A DNA stretch of 64,000 nt, from positions 30,355,386 through 30,419,385 of the forward strand of contig NC_092348.1 of NCBI RefSeq assembly GCF_963676685.1, in the 5' to 3' direction. The notes beneath the pieces were generated by a model. The model made no database searches, was not told the origin of the DNA, and saw nothing but the letters and a program-made list of their open reading frames with translations. Each line of letters opens with the position of its first letter. Within the stretch, counting starts at the first letter, position 1. The position numbers and the translations under genes are program-made. The stretch comes from Mytilus edulis. Taxonomy: Eukaryota > Mollusca > Bivalvia > Mytilida > Mytilidae. Positions 26,801 through 36,415 of the stretch are shown here, piece by piece.

Positions 26801-29800
26801 TTATACAAAAATAGTCCTAGCTGTTTTATCAATTCTTCAAGAAATCTTGTTGCAAAAGATGTTTTCTACTTCTGTGATACATATTCCATATTACTTGTAG
26901 CTTTTACAAGCCCTGGTGATTCTTATTCCTTCTTTATTATTTCATTTTCCTATTTGGTTAAGACTCACATAGATGTATTTACCTTAACAGTATCATTGCG
27001 CAGCCATCAATTTTGTGTTTGAAACAATGTTTTTCTTTTCATATTAGTTTTTTTATAATATTACCTTTGTAGCAACAACAGTTTTCCCAGCAAACGCTCT
27101 CTGTGGAAACTTTACTTTGATATTTCTGTCAACTTCTGGTTCAAACACTTTTCCTTTTTCGTCAACTTCGATTTCATGACGTTTTTGTCGAGCAACAGCA
27201 ACACATTGAATGTTCTCAAATTGTTTGACGGGTATTTCAACTCCAACAAAGGAAACACCCTAGTTTAAAAAAAAAAATGATAACAAATAATGACAGTACG
27301 TCTAGAAAATGTAACGACAAAATATTGACCACAGTTGCACCACATATCAGATTTCGAAAGAAATTCCATTTAATATTACTGAACATGTTTTGCAAGGTAA
27401 CATGGAAAAGTTCGATTGCTATATACAGTTTATAGATTTTGATGTCCAGTATCATTTATGTTGATTAGTTACACCATCAACTTCGCACTTGCAGTCTGAA
27501 TCGATATTTGTGTTTGTTTGTAGTATCATTTTAACAAAAGAGCAATATAGTTTAGTGAAATGATACTTCATACAGGGAAAAGATTCTGCATAAAGAAACT
27601 AAATATGTTGAATAAATTGAAACATTTCACTTTTTTTATAGTGTTTGAATGAATAACTCTGTTATTTCTTGCTTAATTTGTTGAATATGAAAAAAACATG
27701 ATTTTTTGTTTTTTAAATTGTTGGTATTATATAATGTTCGGCGCAAATATAATATCCGTTGCGTAACTTACTAAGTGATACTACATTAGATATGAAAAAG
27801 GGGGTATAAACTTAGAATAGGAAAAGCTAAGTGAACCTCGCTTCTCATAATAACACTTGAATATAACCACATTGTATAAAAAAACATTTGTAAAAATGCT
27901 CGAAGCTCTCGAGATTTATAAAACAATAGCTGTTTGAAATGGTAAACAATTGGTTGTTGTGGAATGTATAAATATACATTCAATGTAATATTCTAATTAC
28001 ACAACGTGGTCAAAGTCTTTGTCTCACTTACTGTCACTTTTGGCAGTTGGATTTCTGGAAGGGATTTTCCTGATCTCCATTTCTGACCATTAATTGATAA
28101 CTTGAGTGTTGGAAGTAGGCTCTGATCATGTGATACAATTGGCACATACACACGCATTGGCAACTAAAATGTAAGCTTGTCAGTACAATAGTTTTAGTAG
28201 TTACATTTTTAAAGTTAAATACAGAGATGTGTATTTAATTTTTGAACATTCAATCGATTTAAACCTTGACTTTGATTAAAGGGCATTTGATTTCAATGAG
28301 GGTAACAGATCATATCGCATAAGTGCATATTCTTCCCGCAGGGTATGTACGTAGTGATTTTGTGTAGACATTTAAAAAATGTTAGTAAAGTCTTTTGTGG
28401 ATAGTTGTCTCATTGGCAATCATACCACATCTTCTTTTTTATATTTTGAACCAAACATTTGCGAAGTGTCATTATAACTACACAGTTCGAATTACATTTT
28501 ATAAATACATTTATAGTATGAAACAGTTACTGATGAAGTATACCTCAAACATCTTTTTGACCTTTTGCGGTTGAATTGTGATAACAGAGGATATAACTTG
28601 CTCGTCATTGGTTTCCAAACATTTATCTAGATCTTCTACAGCATCTGATCCTTGACAGCTAAAATAACTAGCATCAGTTCCATCAGGCATTGTATAAATG
28701 ACACAGCAGATATCCTGACTAAACTTGTTTTTTCTTGGATTGTAATATCTAAATAAATGGATGAAATTTGCATATGATTAATATTAAGAACAACAAAGAA
28801 TAAGCACACAAGCATACATATTTGAAAGTATTAGTTAAATATAGTCACAATTTGTAAAGACTAAGAATCGAAGCTGCTGATAGCTTGCTAATTTGATAAA
28901 ACTTAGAATGGAAACTAGGATTGGGTTTTAAAAGAGACAATAACCCGACTCAACAGCAGCAAACAACTAAAGGCCTCCAATGAGTCTTCAAGACAGCGAC
29001 ATATCTCACACCCGGAGGCGGGCTTCAGCTGGCCAACAATTAATGTGTACTGATTCAGTAAATATGGACAGCACACTGAATTTTAAAGCACTAAATTTAA
29101 AAATCATTCAAAACAAACCAGACCAGAAGCTTCGACAAAAAAGGCGGGGTAAAACATGTTTTTTGAGATCTAAATCCTCCTTATATGTATATATCCAATG
29201 GAGAATAAACAAACAAACAGAAATACGCACAGCGAAAGAAGTCCATGTTCGATTTCAGAATAGGTAACATAAGAAACTACGCAAAATGACAATGATTATA
29301 AATTAACAAAGGACTACTAGCAGTTACTGAAATTCCAGCTCCAGACCTAAATCAAACTGATTAAAAGATCATGGTTTCATTATTTGTTTGTACCATTGAA
29401 TATTGTTGAATTCATAATATTTAAATCTATGTCATTCGGTGTTTTGCTTTTGTTTCTCTTAGTACAAACTACTTGACCTTTATTACCATGTAAGAAATAA
29501 CTGCTGAAAGGAAGACTTTTACTGAACTGATTTATATTCATACAAAGTAATAAATGAAGCAAAATTACATGAATGGTGGCCAGTTCTTCCAATCTCTTTT
29601 TTTCTTTTCCTCTTCTTGCTTTCTTCTTTTTTCCTCAGCTTCTCGTTCTTCTTGTTCTTTTCTTTGTTTCTCAGCTTCCTCTTGTTCTTTCTTTTTTCGT
29701 TCTTCCTCTTCTACTTTTTTCCGTTCTGCGTCTTCTTTTTCTCTTTTACGGGTTTCTTCTGCTTCCTTTTCTTCTCTTTTTCTTTTCTTCTGTTCTTCTA

Positions 29801-31844
29801 ATGTTTCTAATCCATCACACCATTGTTTCATTTGACTTGACACACCAGTAAAATCGGAAAATGACAAAGCTGCATTACTTTCAATCTTCAAAACTAGTTG
29901 TTCTGTTTTCGCAATGAACTCCATAAGTTCTTGTTGTTGTTTTGCAAGTCTCTGCACGGTTTGAACTTGTTCTAGTTTTTTCATATCAATATCATCCCTA
30001 TTTGGAATAAAACATGCAAAACTAGGGTATGATATATCAAGCACAGCATAAAAATAGTTTAACTTTACATTGGCATTTAAAAAATTTTTTTTGAATTAAA
30101 TATGCTGATGGACAGCCGTTTAATTTTACGCAGCAATTCAAATACCTATTTAGGACAAAAACCTGTGGTGAGCAAATGAACCTGGATTGAACCAGACTTA
30201 CACGCTGTACAGGACTTTCAACATGCTAGTTAAAAAGGTTACAGTCCGCAGGAAGGCAATCCACTTTAACTGGACACCAATTTAACCAGTCTTTGATTTT
30301 ACTATAACATGCTGCCTGCTGAGGAAAAATTCGCCGAAGAGAAAGTGTTGGTATGGACGGGGATCGCACCGTCGATCTCCCAAACGTATATGGAGCGCTA
30401 CCACTTGTCCAGATATCAGAGGCGATTTTGCAGAATGTTTTAAATACTTAGGCTCATGTATAAAGTGTTATTAGAAGGCCGTATGGTATTTTTTATCCAG
30501 GTTATTCGGACACTGATAGATAGTTATCACATTGACCATCATACCGCCTAGCGTTTTCTTAGCTTGTATCTATGCATTGCTAATTTTGCAACGATGTTCT
30601 ATTAAATGTGAATTTGTGTGTTTTAGTCAGTTGCTGTCTTAATGACGTTTATCACCTATCTTTATACTAACACTACTCTGATATGTCATTTTATGGTGTA
30701 AAGTTTACCTATTCAGCGGCCTTCCTTGTGGTGAAAATTCAACTGCAAAAGAATGTTATAAAATAAACTGCAAAAAAATTAAAACAAATACAGATAGATT
30801 TAAATTTAAAAAAAACCCACATCACGTTAGTGGTAGCATACTAACAATTCAAATTATATATTATCATAGTTCATCATCAGGATAGGATTATCAAAGGAAT
30901 AAAAACGAACTGTATGTCATACATTGCTTTTGTAATTACTACAATGTATATCATAAGTGTTTCATAAAACAAGCGTAAAAATGTTCTCTGAAATGTGCAT
31001 AAAGAATAAAAGAATATACACCTGACTGTGTAACATTATTTATCAAACGTGAAATAGTATCATGGGATAAGTACAATTACAGGTTTATAGAAGATATTTT
31101 TTTTGTCACCGAATTAATCAATTCGGGTACATTGTTTACTTGCAAATACCCGCAGTAATGGATATTTAAAAAGGCAGCAATTTCGTTTTGAAATTGCAAA
31201 TTCAACTCTATCATAAAAAAAAAACCCACCTGCAGAACACCCCAATCCCAACAAACCACACACCCTCAAAATAAAACTATCGACAAAAAAGCCGAATCTT
31301 GAGTAAACCTAAAGAAAATTATCCATCGTTAGCGTTTAAATTTACATTCAATTGACATATGAATTAATCAAATCTTCATCTTGAAAAATAAGATATTTGA
31401 CTCTTTGAAAACATGGCCAGCACTTACGAATATTGACCAGTTTATGCCAAAACAAGATCTTGACAGTAAAATATATTTACCAGGATCATATCTAACTTTT
31501 ATTCTAAAATAGTAATTGTAATGAACCTTCACATTAAAACAATCGATTAAATGCATTCTGTAAGATAACGTACTTTTTATCAAATTCTTTTTCATCAATT
31601 CTTGTAGATGTTCACCAATTTTGATGCTACAATTTTTCACCAATTCTCTGACATTTTCGAGTTCTTCTATAATTTCTGTTGCATACTTTGAAACTGTTTC
31701 TATATCTGTCTGTGTCTTTCTCATAGTCCTTGATACGGTTTCTTCATACTTCTCAAATGATATGTTTTGGTCGGCGGGATTTGGTAATTTTTTAAGCGCC
31801 TCTTTTCGCTGTCGTAATAAGTTTAACGCTTCGATTTCGACCAT
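17614..31844 (-). CDS. PIDD/UNC5C-like adaptor: coiled coil, ZU5-ZU5-UPA-like core, two Death domains (15 coding exons)
   Basis: Coding exons on the minus strand: 31844-31574, 30742-30709, 29997-29569, 28748-28544, 28163-28032, 27259-27065, 26204-26051, 25726-25581, 24952-24739, 22954-22816, 22544-22061, 20700-20652, 19607-19384, 18523-18439 and 17894-17614. Every junction has AG/GT borders and the phases match throughout, giving 3042 bases, 1013 residues and one stop. Order: helical N-terminus 1-90; K/E-rich coiled coil about 105-245; ZU5-like 1 about 250-385; ZU5-like 2 about 390-475; acidic linker 475-595; UPA-like about 600-800; Death domain 1 about 818-905; Death domain 2 about 925-1010. 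No signal peptide or membrane segment is present, so it is probably a cytosolic adaptor that binds other death-fold proteins. In the family, ZU5-UPA-DD proteins (PIDD1, UNC5, ankyrins, UNC5CL) act in apoptosis or NF-kB signalling; that role here is inference. Introns contain several repeats, and none breaks the frame. The 5' UTR and promoter were not found. Confidence 0.85.
19384..19607 (-). CDS. Exon 13 of the death-domain gene: first Death-type domain
   Basis: It encodes residues 818-892. The order ALAKFIAWQL, STKWVRLGGFL, LYHQIVKHIDEEA, then ERCEHFILYWANHH matches Death-domain helices 1, 2, 3 and 5, with the W-x-x-LG and RC-x-x-(F/M)L-x-x-W signatures. The preceding 49-bp exon 12 (20700-20652) supplies the lead-in PLDEIIGNFPYTLDVP, and exon 14 supplies helix 6 (IEEIIASHH). 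Confidence 0.65.
21018..21858. mobile_element. Foldback element in intron 11, with reverse-transcriptase-like fragments in both arms
   Basis: Arms at about 21023-21290 and 21590-21854 are inverted copies. Both ends read GTTGAATGTCTGGAAGTACC (right end in reverse), with a ~300-bp spacer between them. Each arm, read toward its outer end, contains a decayed frame with PPMMAYSRHRDLKEILTRS-type sequence, which I associate with the C-terminal part of retroelement proteins (PxxAxRRxRxLxDxLVR). The element lies between exons 11 and 12 and does not touch them. Confidence 0.65.
22061..22544 (-). CDS. Exon 11 of the death-domain gene: UPA-like domain
   Basis: It is the longest exon and encodes residues 640-801. 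The pattern VSVICRQKHSNPHEVIIECV, then HLDYIGYNDGPAEG, then VVDGEEIEIKFESN resembles the UPA domain of PIDD and ankyrins (a strand with a Cys, an HEV-type strand, a GYxGP turn and a G-E-x-I-x-I-x-F strand). The exon closes with two more strands (HLVVVSKAEQG, YLKYSVPPGRL). In UPA proteins this domain can pack against ZU5 or the Death domain; whether it does so here is unknown. Confidence 0.7.
22994..23160. repeat. Dispersed mussel repeat in intron 9
   Basis: It contains AAATACTGAACTCAGAGGAA, GGAAAGTCCATAATCACATG and CATATTCCTGACTTGGTACA. The first ~100 bases match 16715-16818; the extension to GAAAATGGTGGATTAAA is only here. I recall the whole block as a common Mytilus sequence. Confidence 0.6.
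25215..25470. repeat. Dispersed repeat in intron 8 (related copies at 33.5 and 34.5 kb)
   Basis: The shared order is AGTCACAATTTGTAAA, then a TATAGGTCAAAGTACG-like stretch, then ACACCGAAACGCAAGCTA, then AACCATTCAAACTAAAAAAAC. Copies in the same orientation lie at 33520-33770 and 34483-34800. Confidence 0.6.
25722..25913. repeat. ~100-bp tandem duplication spanning the exon 8 splice acceptor
   Basis: 25722-25821 and 25822-25913 are diverged tandem copies. Both begin GTCAACTGGATAA and contain TAGGCATTT(A/G)TGATATAAC and AGCCC. On the minus strand, each copy offers (T/A)TCCAG before TTGAC, which is the acceptor of exon 8. Only the left copy leads into the conserved coding frame. Confidence 0.75.
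25905..26010. repeat. Purine-rich simple sequence (AAGAAC/AAGAAG) in intron 7
   Basis: It is a nearly pure A/G/C strand with repeats of AACAAGAA, AATGACAAG and GAAGAAG. Long hydrophobic minus-strand frames here are composition artefacts. Confidence 0.8.
26051..26204 (-). CDS. Exon 7 of the death-domain gene: end of the second ZU5-like unit
   Basis: It encodes residues 423-474 and ends MYDFGWVG at the exon boundary (donor GTAAGT, phase 1). The DFGW group (469-472) stands where PIDD1 and UNC5CL carry the His-Phe-Ser self-cleavage motif before an aromatic residue. The next exons (25726-25581 and 24952-24739) are an acidic, low-complexity linker with repeated S-D-F motifs. Confidence 0.65.
27065..28748 (-). 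CDS. Exons 4-6 of the death-domain gene: first ZU5-like unit and start of the second
   Basis: Exon 4 (28748-28544) has ISSVITIQPQ, which fits the ZU5 strand that usually reads like SPIVxxxP. Exon 5 (28163-28032) continues LPMRVYVPI and LKLSINGQKW, matching the ZU5 stretch that ends in an xxDGxxW-type turn. Exon 6 (27259-27065) contains VKQFENIQCVAVARQ where a ZU5 often has a T-HFS-Y/F core followed by a strand. It then begins a second unit with IKVKFPQRAFAGKTVVATK, like the ZU5 opening strand and FPPGAF-type turn. The assignment is by pattern only; the N-terminal half of unit 1 is poorly matched. Confidence 0.6.
28915..29120 (-). repeat. Dispersed mussel repeat fragment in intron 3
   Basis: It contains AACAGCAGCAAACAACTAAAGG, then CACCCGGAGGCGGGCTTCAG. 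This is the reverse orientation of the family at 2400-2545. The open frame at 28980-29267 starts inside it and is not a gene. Confidence 0.5.
29569..29997 (-). CDS. Exon 3 of the death-domain gene: Lys/Glu-rich coiled coil
   Basis: It encodes residues 102-245. The first half has heptads (MKKLEQVQTVQRLAKQQQEL). The second half is a long run of E, K and R (about 70 residues, e.g. RKREKEDAERKKVEEEERKK) ending RDWKNWPPF. Such runs usually form a single stable helix or a dimeric coiled coil, giving a spacer or oligomerisation arm ahead of the ZU5 module. The donor GTAATT precedes an intronic stop, which is why a naive frame ends at 29565. The purine-rich coding strand produces long antisense frames at 29554-29851 that are not genes. 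Confidence 0.85.
30150..30425 (-). mobile_element. tRNA-derived SINE in intron 2
   Basis: On the minus strand, the head (about 30412-30350) has an A-box-like AAGTGGTAGCGCTC and a B-box-like GGTGCGATCCC at tRNA-like spacing, followed by GTCCATACCAACAC. A ~190-bp body follows (GACTGGTTAAATTGGTGTCC, then GGTTCAATCCAGGTTCATTT). The head does not fold into a convincing functional tRNA, so a SINE is the better call. Family not identified. Confidence 0.55.
31574..31844 (-). CDS. Exon 1 of the death-domain gene: helical N-terminus
   Basis: It encodes residues 1-90 plus one base and ends ATAAAA before donor GTACGT. The start MVEIEALNLLRQR is supported by conservation with the paralogue exon at 1713-1461. 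The helix IETVSKYATEIIEELENVRE has heptad-like hydrophobic spacing. A likely 3' splice site (TTTTTACAG) ends at 31852, so the exon would carry only about 7 bases of 5' UTR and an upstream non-coding exon is expected. An open frame running past the donor to 31368 is intron read-through. Confidence 0.85.
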
Positions 31845-32204
31845 TTTGATACTGTAAAAAGAATCTGTTTTATAATTCTTTACTATCTAAGTGACTCATA
31901 TGATTTTGTAATCAACTGTGAAGAAAAAAATGTACTCATCAAGGGAGAACCCCAGTTAACGTATCCTATAAAACTACAGATTAATTTTAACTTATGTTTT
32001 TTAACCGACAGACGTATATCAATAGGCAAAAAAAAAACAATAGAAAAATTCCGAAAACCCTTACCGATACTTCTGACTTAGAGTAAGACATACCGAATGT
32101 CTGATGTTACGTAATTTGTATGTTCTGGAGCCATTAAAAGAGAGGCAAAAGCTATTAAAGAGGCATTCAAACTCATAAGTCGAAACAAACTGATAATGTC
32201 ATGA

Positions 32205-32270
32205 CAAACTAGAGGCTCTAAAGAGCATGTGTCGCTCACCTTGGTCTATGTGCATTTTCAGCGAATGACA
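32205..32270. repeat. Short dispersed repeat (GAGGCTCTAAAGAGC)
   Basis: The sequence AGAGGCTCTAAAGAGCATGTGTCGCTCACCTTGG-type block (short palindrome GCTCTAAAGAGC) is one that I recall at high copy in bivalves. It lies upstream of exon 1 of the large gene, within 400 bases of the start codon. Confidence 0.5.
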
Positions 32271-33519
32271 CTCCTCTCCAACATTGTATACGTGAATATA
32301 ATTATTGACAAAAATCTTGGTTTTGTTGATCTTGTATTGCTGATCGTTTAATCTGTTTAGTTTATTTCTCTCTTCTTCAGTTTTCCCCCCAAAATATAAT
32401 ACATGGTAAAGATAATCCTTATTTGAGGGACTGGCCAATTACTCGTATAAAGTAACAGGCTACTACCTACATCAGCAAAATTTGACTTTATACATTGTAG
32501 TCGATCGTGTCTTAACGATGATGTTTGCTTAATTAAGTTTTTATCTATGATCCATTATACTTTTTTTAAATATATTAAGACAAACATACAAAAAATCGTA
32601 AAGTAGATGGAAGCGTTATGCAATTATGGCGCATCTGTTTACATGACTTTTGTATGCATTTGTTTGAGAGATTTAAAATATCTAGTCTAATACATTGTAT
32701 TGAACGTGTTTTATAATCAATGAAATTTAAGGGTCATAAAGCGCCCTCATCAAATTTTCTTCTCAAACTAGTCATTGCCACCTCCTTTAACACCATTAAT
32801 TACAGGTTTGTAACCAGGAAAATCAAACGCATGTAATCTGACATGCTTGTTCTGAAGATATTTTGCTTTCGATTAGCTTTTTTATTTCTTAATTTTATGA
32901 ATTCATTCTTTAAATAAAATATATCAAGTTTCAATCATGATAAAAAAACATTAACAAACCTTAATAATGACCATCAATTGAAAGATTCCGCCTTCAATGT
33001 TTAAAAGCTATTTCAGAGCTACACGACATATGAATACTTGTTCTTAAATGATTAAAAATATTTTGAAATTCTTTTTAACTGGAATACTTATTCTTCCGGG
33101 TTAGGTGATAGACAGACTAATACGTCATATTAACAAATACGTTATAAAAATCTTAAGTTTAAAGGGAATAAACACAATTATGTATCTGGCTTATTCATGT
33201 ATCGCACTAGACTTGTTATTCATTTAAACTAAAAAATATACATTCAATTTAAATATTATCAATAAAATGCGTCCTGATATTCGCAAGGTTTAATATTGCC
33301 TTTCAATTTATAAAATACAAAAAGAAAATGTTTCTTCAGATGAGTAACATTTTATTTATTCAAAGTGAAATATTATCAACGTTATGCTTCTGATACATTA
33401 TAATCTTTCCATTTTTGTTTTCTCGCTCAGTGGAAATTAATTAAGATGTTATACAATCCAGCAAATAAAATTTCAAATTGAATGCATATTCGGGACTAAA
33501 ACAAGTATCAGTGTCAAGG
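32271..33519. other. Gene-free AT-rich DNA upstream of the death-domain gene
   Basis: No exon or structured repeat was recognised. Together with 31860-32200 it should hold the promoter and any 5' UTR exon of the large gene, but no element could be fixed. Confidence 0.35.
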
Positions 33520-33770
33520 AAACAACTCCACACAAGTAACAATTTTTAAAGTAAACCATTATAGGTCATAGTACAGTCTTCAACATCTTGGATCACACTG
33601 AGCAGCAAGCTATAAAGGGCCCAAAACATTAACTAGTGAAAACCATTCAAACCATGCTTTGTACAAGACACTCTGAATCGGACTGTTAACGTACTAGCTA
33701 ATAGAGTAAAAGTTCACAGGAAATTAAGTCGTCATACCAAACAACATTTCTGACTCTGTACGAGCCAGTC
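33520..33770. repeat. Dispersed repeat, copy 2 of the 25.2 kb family
   Basis: It contains AAGTAACAATTTTTAAAGTAA, CATTATAGGTCATAGTACAG, GGATCACACTGAGCAGCAAG and AACCATTCAAACCA in the same order as 25215-25470. Confidence 0.6.
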
Positions 33771-34482
33771 CTTGAACTAATGTAACTCCTTTTATATCAC
33801 GTTGTTTGCTTTGAAAATCAAAAACATATTTTAACGTCGTTTTTTGTGTGTGCCGTAGTTGTGTAATCTTACATCTTTACATCATACCAGCCAAAAGTCC
33901 AGATATGCCAATATGCTTTTTTGGCTGGTAAGGACTCCAATTAAAATACACAGAGAGTCGGTAGTATAGAATATCATACAAAAAGTGTAATAAACCATAG
34001 TTTCATAGAATTCTTGAAGATACTAAAGCAAGATTAAAGAATCAAACCTATACATTGTCGTTGGAACCTACACTTAAATATCGAAGATCAACCTCAGAGT
34101 TGATTTCATACCGTCAACGCTGTGCAAAATAAAATCTCCTGTACCATTCGTTTGATGATTCTGTAAGTAGTCAGTTATTGCTGGGCTACCCCAAACCCCA
34201 CGGTTGATCTATTGCAAGACCTACCTATTGTATTTAAAACGTAATTGCTCTCGTCATGCATAAGCCTGCCATTAGACGTAAACCAAGCAATAACAAATCA
34301 TCTAAATAACCCGTACAGGAAGACGAAGATCTTGTTTAATATAATAAAATGTCAATTTTCAATTTAAATCTCGTAATAATAATTATAATTACTTAAATGT
34401 AGCTAATCGTTTGCAAATTGCTACGTAACTGAACAATCTATTACCATAGTATATGATTATGTCAGGGAATTATAGAACATTC

Positions 34483-34800
34483 TCTTATCTAAGTCACAAT
34501 TTGTTAAAGTAAACCATTAAAGGTTAAACTATGGTCTTTAACACGGAGTCTTGGCTCACACCAACCAGCAAGATATAAAGGCCCAACAATTACAAATGTA
34601 CATGACTTTTTTTGTGTAGAACCATTCAAATCGGAAAACCAACAGTCTAATATATATATAAAAAACGAGAAACGAGAAACACTTGTGAGCTACATAAACA
34701 ATCGACAACTACTAAACATCGAATTCATGACTTAGGACAAGTGCAGACACATGCAGCGGGTTTTAACGTTTTAATAGGTACCATCATTTGCACTGTTTGA
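34483..34800. repeat. Dispersed repeat, copy 3 of the 25.2 kb family (longest)
   Basis: It contains AGTCACAATTTGTTAAAGTA, GGAGTCTTGGCTCACACC, GCAAGATATAAAGGCCC, then AACGAGAAACACTTGTGAG and GACTTAGGACAAGTGCAG. It is the fullest of the three copies in the window. Confidence 0.65.
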
Positions 34801-34896
34801 AACAATAGTGTAACAATTTACTGTAACCGTGGTTTGGTAGTAAAATTTGTCCGCAAGACTTTTTCCCCTAGTTAATCAAGTCCATATCCATGTATA

Positions 34897-35560
34897 ATAA
34901 TATTTGAAAATCAGATATATATATTTATCTTACCTCCTATACATTTCCAGGAATATGATTGGTTAAAAGCGTCCGCGTGCAAACCGTGTATATTTGATAT
35001 TAGGTCAGTAGGGGGGCGGGGTTTATCTCATACACGGTTAGTAGTGGAGTTACGTCCCTTTATATTCCATATTAGGTAAGAAGGGGGCGGGGCTTATTTC
35101 ATACACGGTTAGTAATGGTGTTATGTCCCTTTATAAAAACAAAACGGTACTGAGAAAAAACTTAAATGTTCCAACAGACGAAGAAATTGATGATTAAGAT
35201 TGAAATAAATTCATAAAACACATTTAAACCTTACAAGTCGTTATTGTTGGCATCTGTTTTTGTACGATCAATGGAAGTATTTTCTTAATGCTAACAGTAT
35301 TAAAGACTTGATCATTTTGAGAATCACTAGTCTTAATTTCACACGTTAAGATAGTCGGTAAGATAAATTCGTTACATAGTGTGCTAGTGACGTAATACGG
35401 TATATATGGGGTAAGTAAATTCCATATGGGGATTCGAGCTTCGCTCTCACCCCATATGGAATTTACTGACCCCATATATACCGTATTAGGTCACTAGCAC
35501 ACTATGTAACTAATAATATATCTGATTTTCTGATTTTCAAATATATATAAACGCTTGGCA
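34897..35560. mobile_element. Foldback/MITE-like element with internal duplication and terminal hairpin
   Basis: AATATTTGAAAATCAGATATAT at 34901 recurs in inverted form at about 35516-35553, bounding ~650 bp. Inside are two tandem copies of a ~85-bp block (AGTAGGGGGGCGGGG and AGAAGGGGGCGGGGC, each followed by CATACACGGTTAGTA and GTCCCTTTAT) at about 34990-35140, and a strong hairpin at 35371-35510. There is no open frame of note; it is a non-autonomous element. Confidence 0.6.
35371..35510. repeat. Near-perfect hairpin, 61-bp arms
   Basis: Arms 35371-35431 and 35450-35510 pair with only two mismatches (59 of 61) around an 18-base loop (35432-35449). The left arm starts GTTACATAGTGTGCTAGTGA and ends TTCCATATGGGG. 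Confidence 0.92.
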
Positions 35561-35924
35561 AAATATTTAATATATAAATTTAGATATTGAAAACTTCCTG
35601 ACGCTGTTTTCCAAGACGAACAGTAAACATGTAAACATGTAAACAACCCCTTGTATTAATATAAATGTAAGATTAGATTACTGATATGAAAGATTAACTT
35701 AAGACATTTAAAGATATATCATTTAAAGTTGTTAGCATTGTTTTAAATTACCACTGATTGAATGCTACGTCATGTTATAATTGTTCATATAAAATTTTGC
35801 AATACGTCAAGTAAATTCTTCAGGTGATTCCCCTTATAATGTTTTCTTGTAAATTATCATGAATGTCATTGTTTTTTATTCGCAGCGTGAAACGTTTTAT
35901 TGAAAGGCAATTAAAACAAGAAGA

Positions 35925-36415
35925 TTTGGTATGATTGTCAATGAGACAAGTCTCCACAAGACACCAAAATGACACAGAAAATTAACAACTATTGGTCATC
36001 GTACGACCTTAAACTATGAGCAAAGCCTATATGGCATAGTTAGCAATGAAAGGCCTCACAATGACAAAAGACTAATGTAAAACAATTCAAACGAGAAAAC
36101 GTGAAAACTAACGGCCTAATTTATGTTCAAAAACAAATATGCAACCCATCAACAAACGACAAGCACTGATTTAAAGGCTCTAGTCGTTTGATAGGCACAT
36201 ACTTACAGAATGGGACGCGGTTAAACATGTTAGTGGGATCTCAACCCTCCCCTAACAGCGGTGTTACCGTACAATATGAGAACGAACTATGAAAATCTGT
36301 TGAAAAAGGCTTAACTTATCGGATTGATACAAATAGAAATGCATATAACAAAACCAGAGAGTGGACGTGGTCGGGTACTTGTATATCCCAACAAAAAAAA
36401 AGACACTAAGTACAG
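35925..36415. repeat. Dispersed mussel repeat, ~490 bp
   Basis: It contains GGTATGATTGTCAATGAGAC, CGTACGACCTTAAACTATGA, CATATGGCATAGTTAGCAATG-like text shortened by substitutions, AACGGCCTAATTTATGTTC and GGGATCTCAACCCTCCCCTA. I recognise the series as a very abundant Mytilus family. Confidence 0.65.

Noticed and set aside
29554..29851. Plus-strand Ser/Phe/Leu-rich frames opposite exon 3
   Set aside because: They are the antisense of a Lys/Glu-rich coiled coil and have no support of their own.
30345..30412. Functional tRNA gene
   Set aside because: A- and B-box-like sequence is present, but no full cloverleaf or acceptor pairing is apparent and the sequence continues as a SINE body.
31368..31573. 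C-terminal extension of exon 1 (residues after NLIK)
   Set aside because: A strong donor (GTACGT) lies at 31573, and phase 1 matches exon 2 and the paralogue; the extension is intron.
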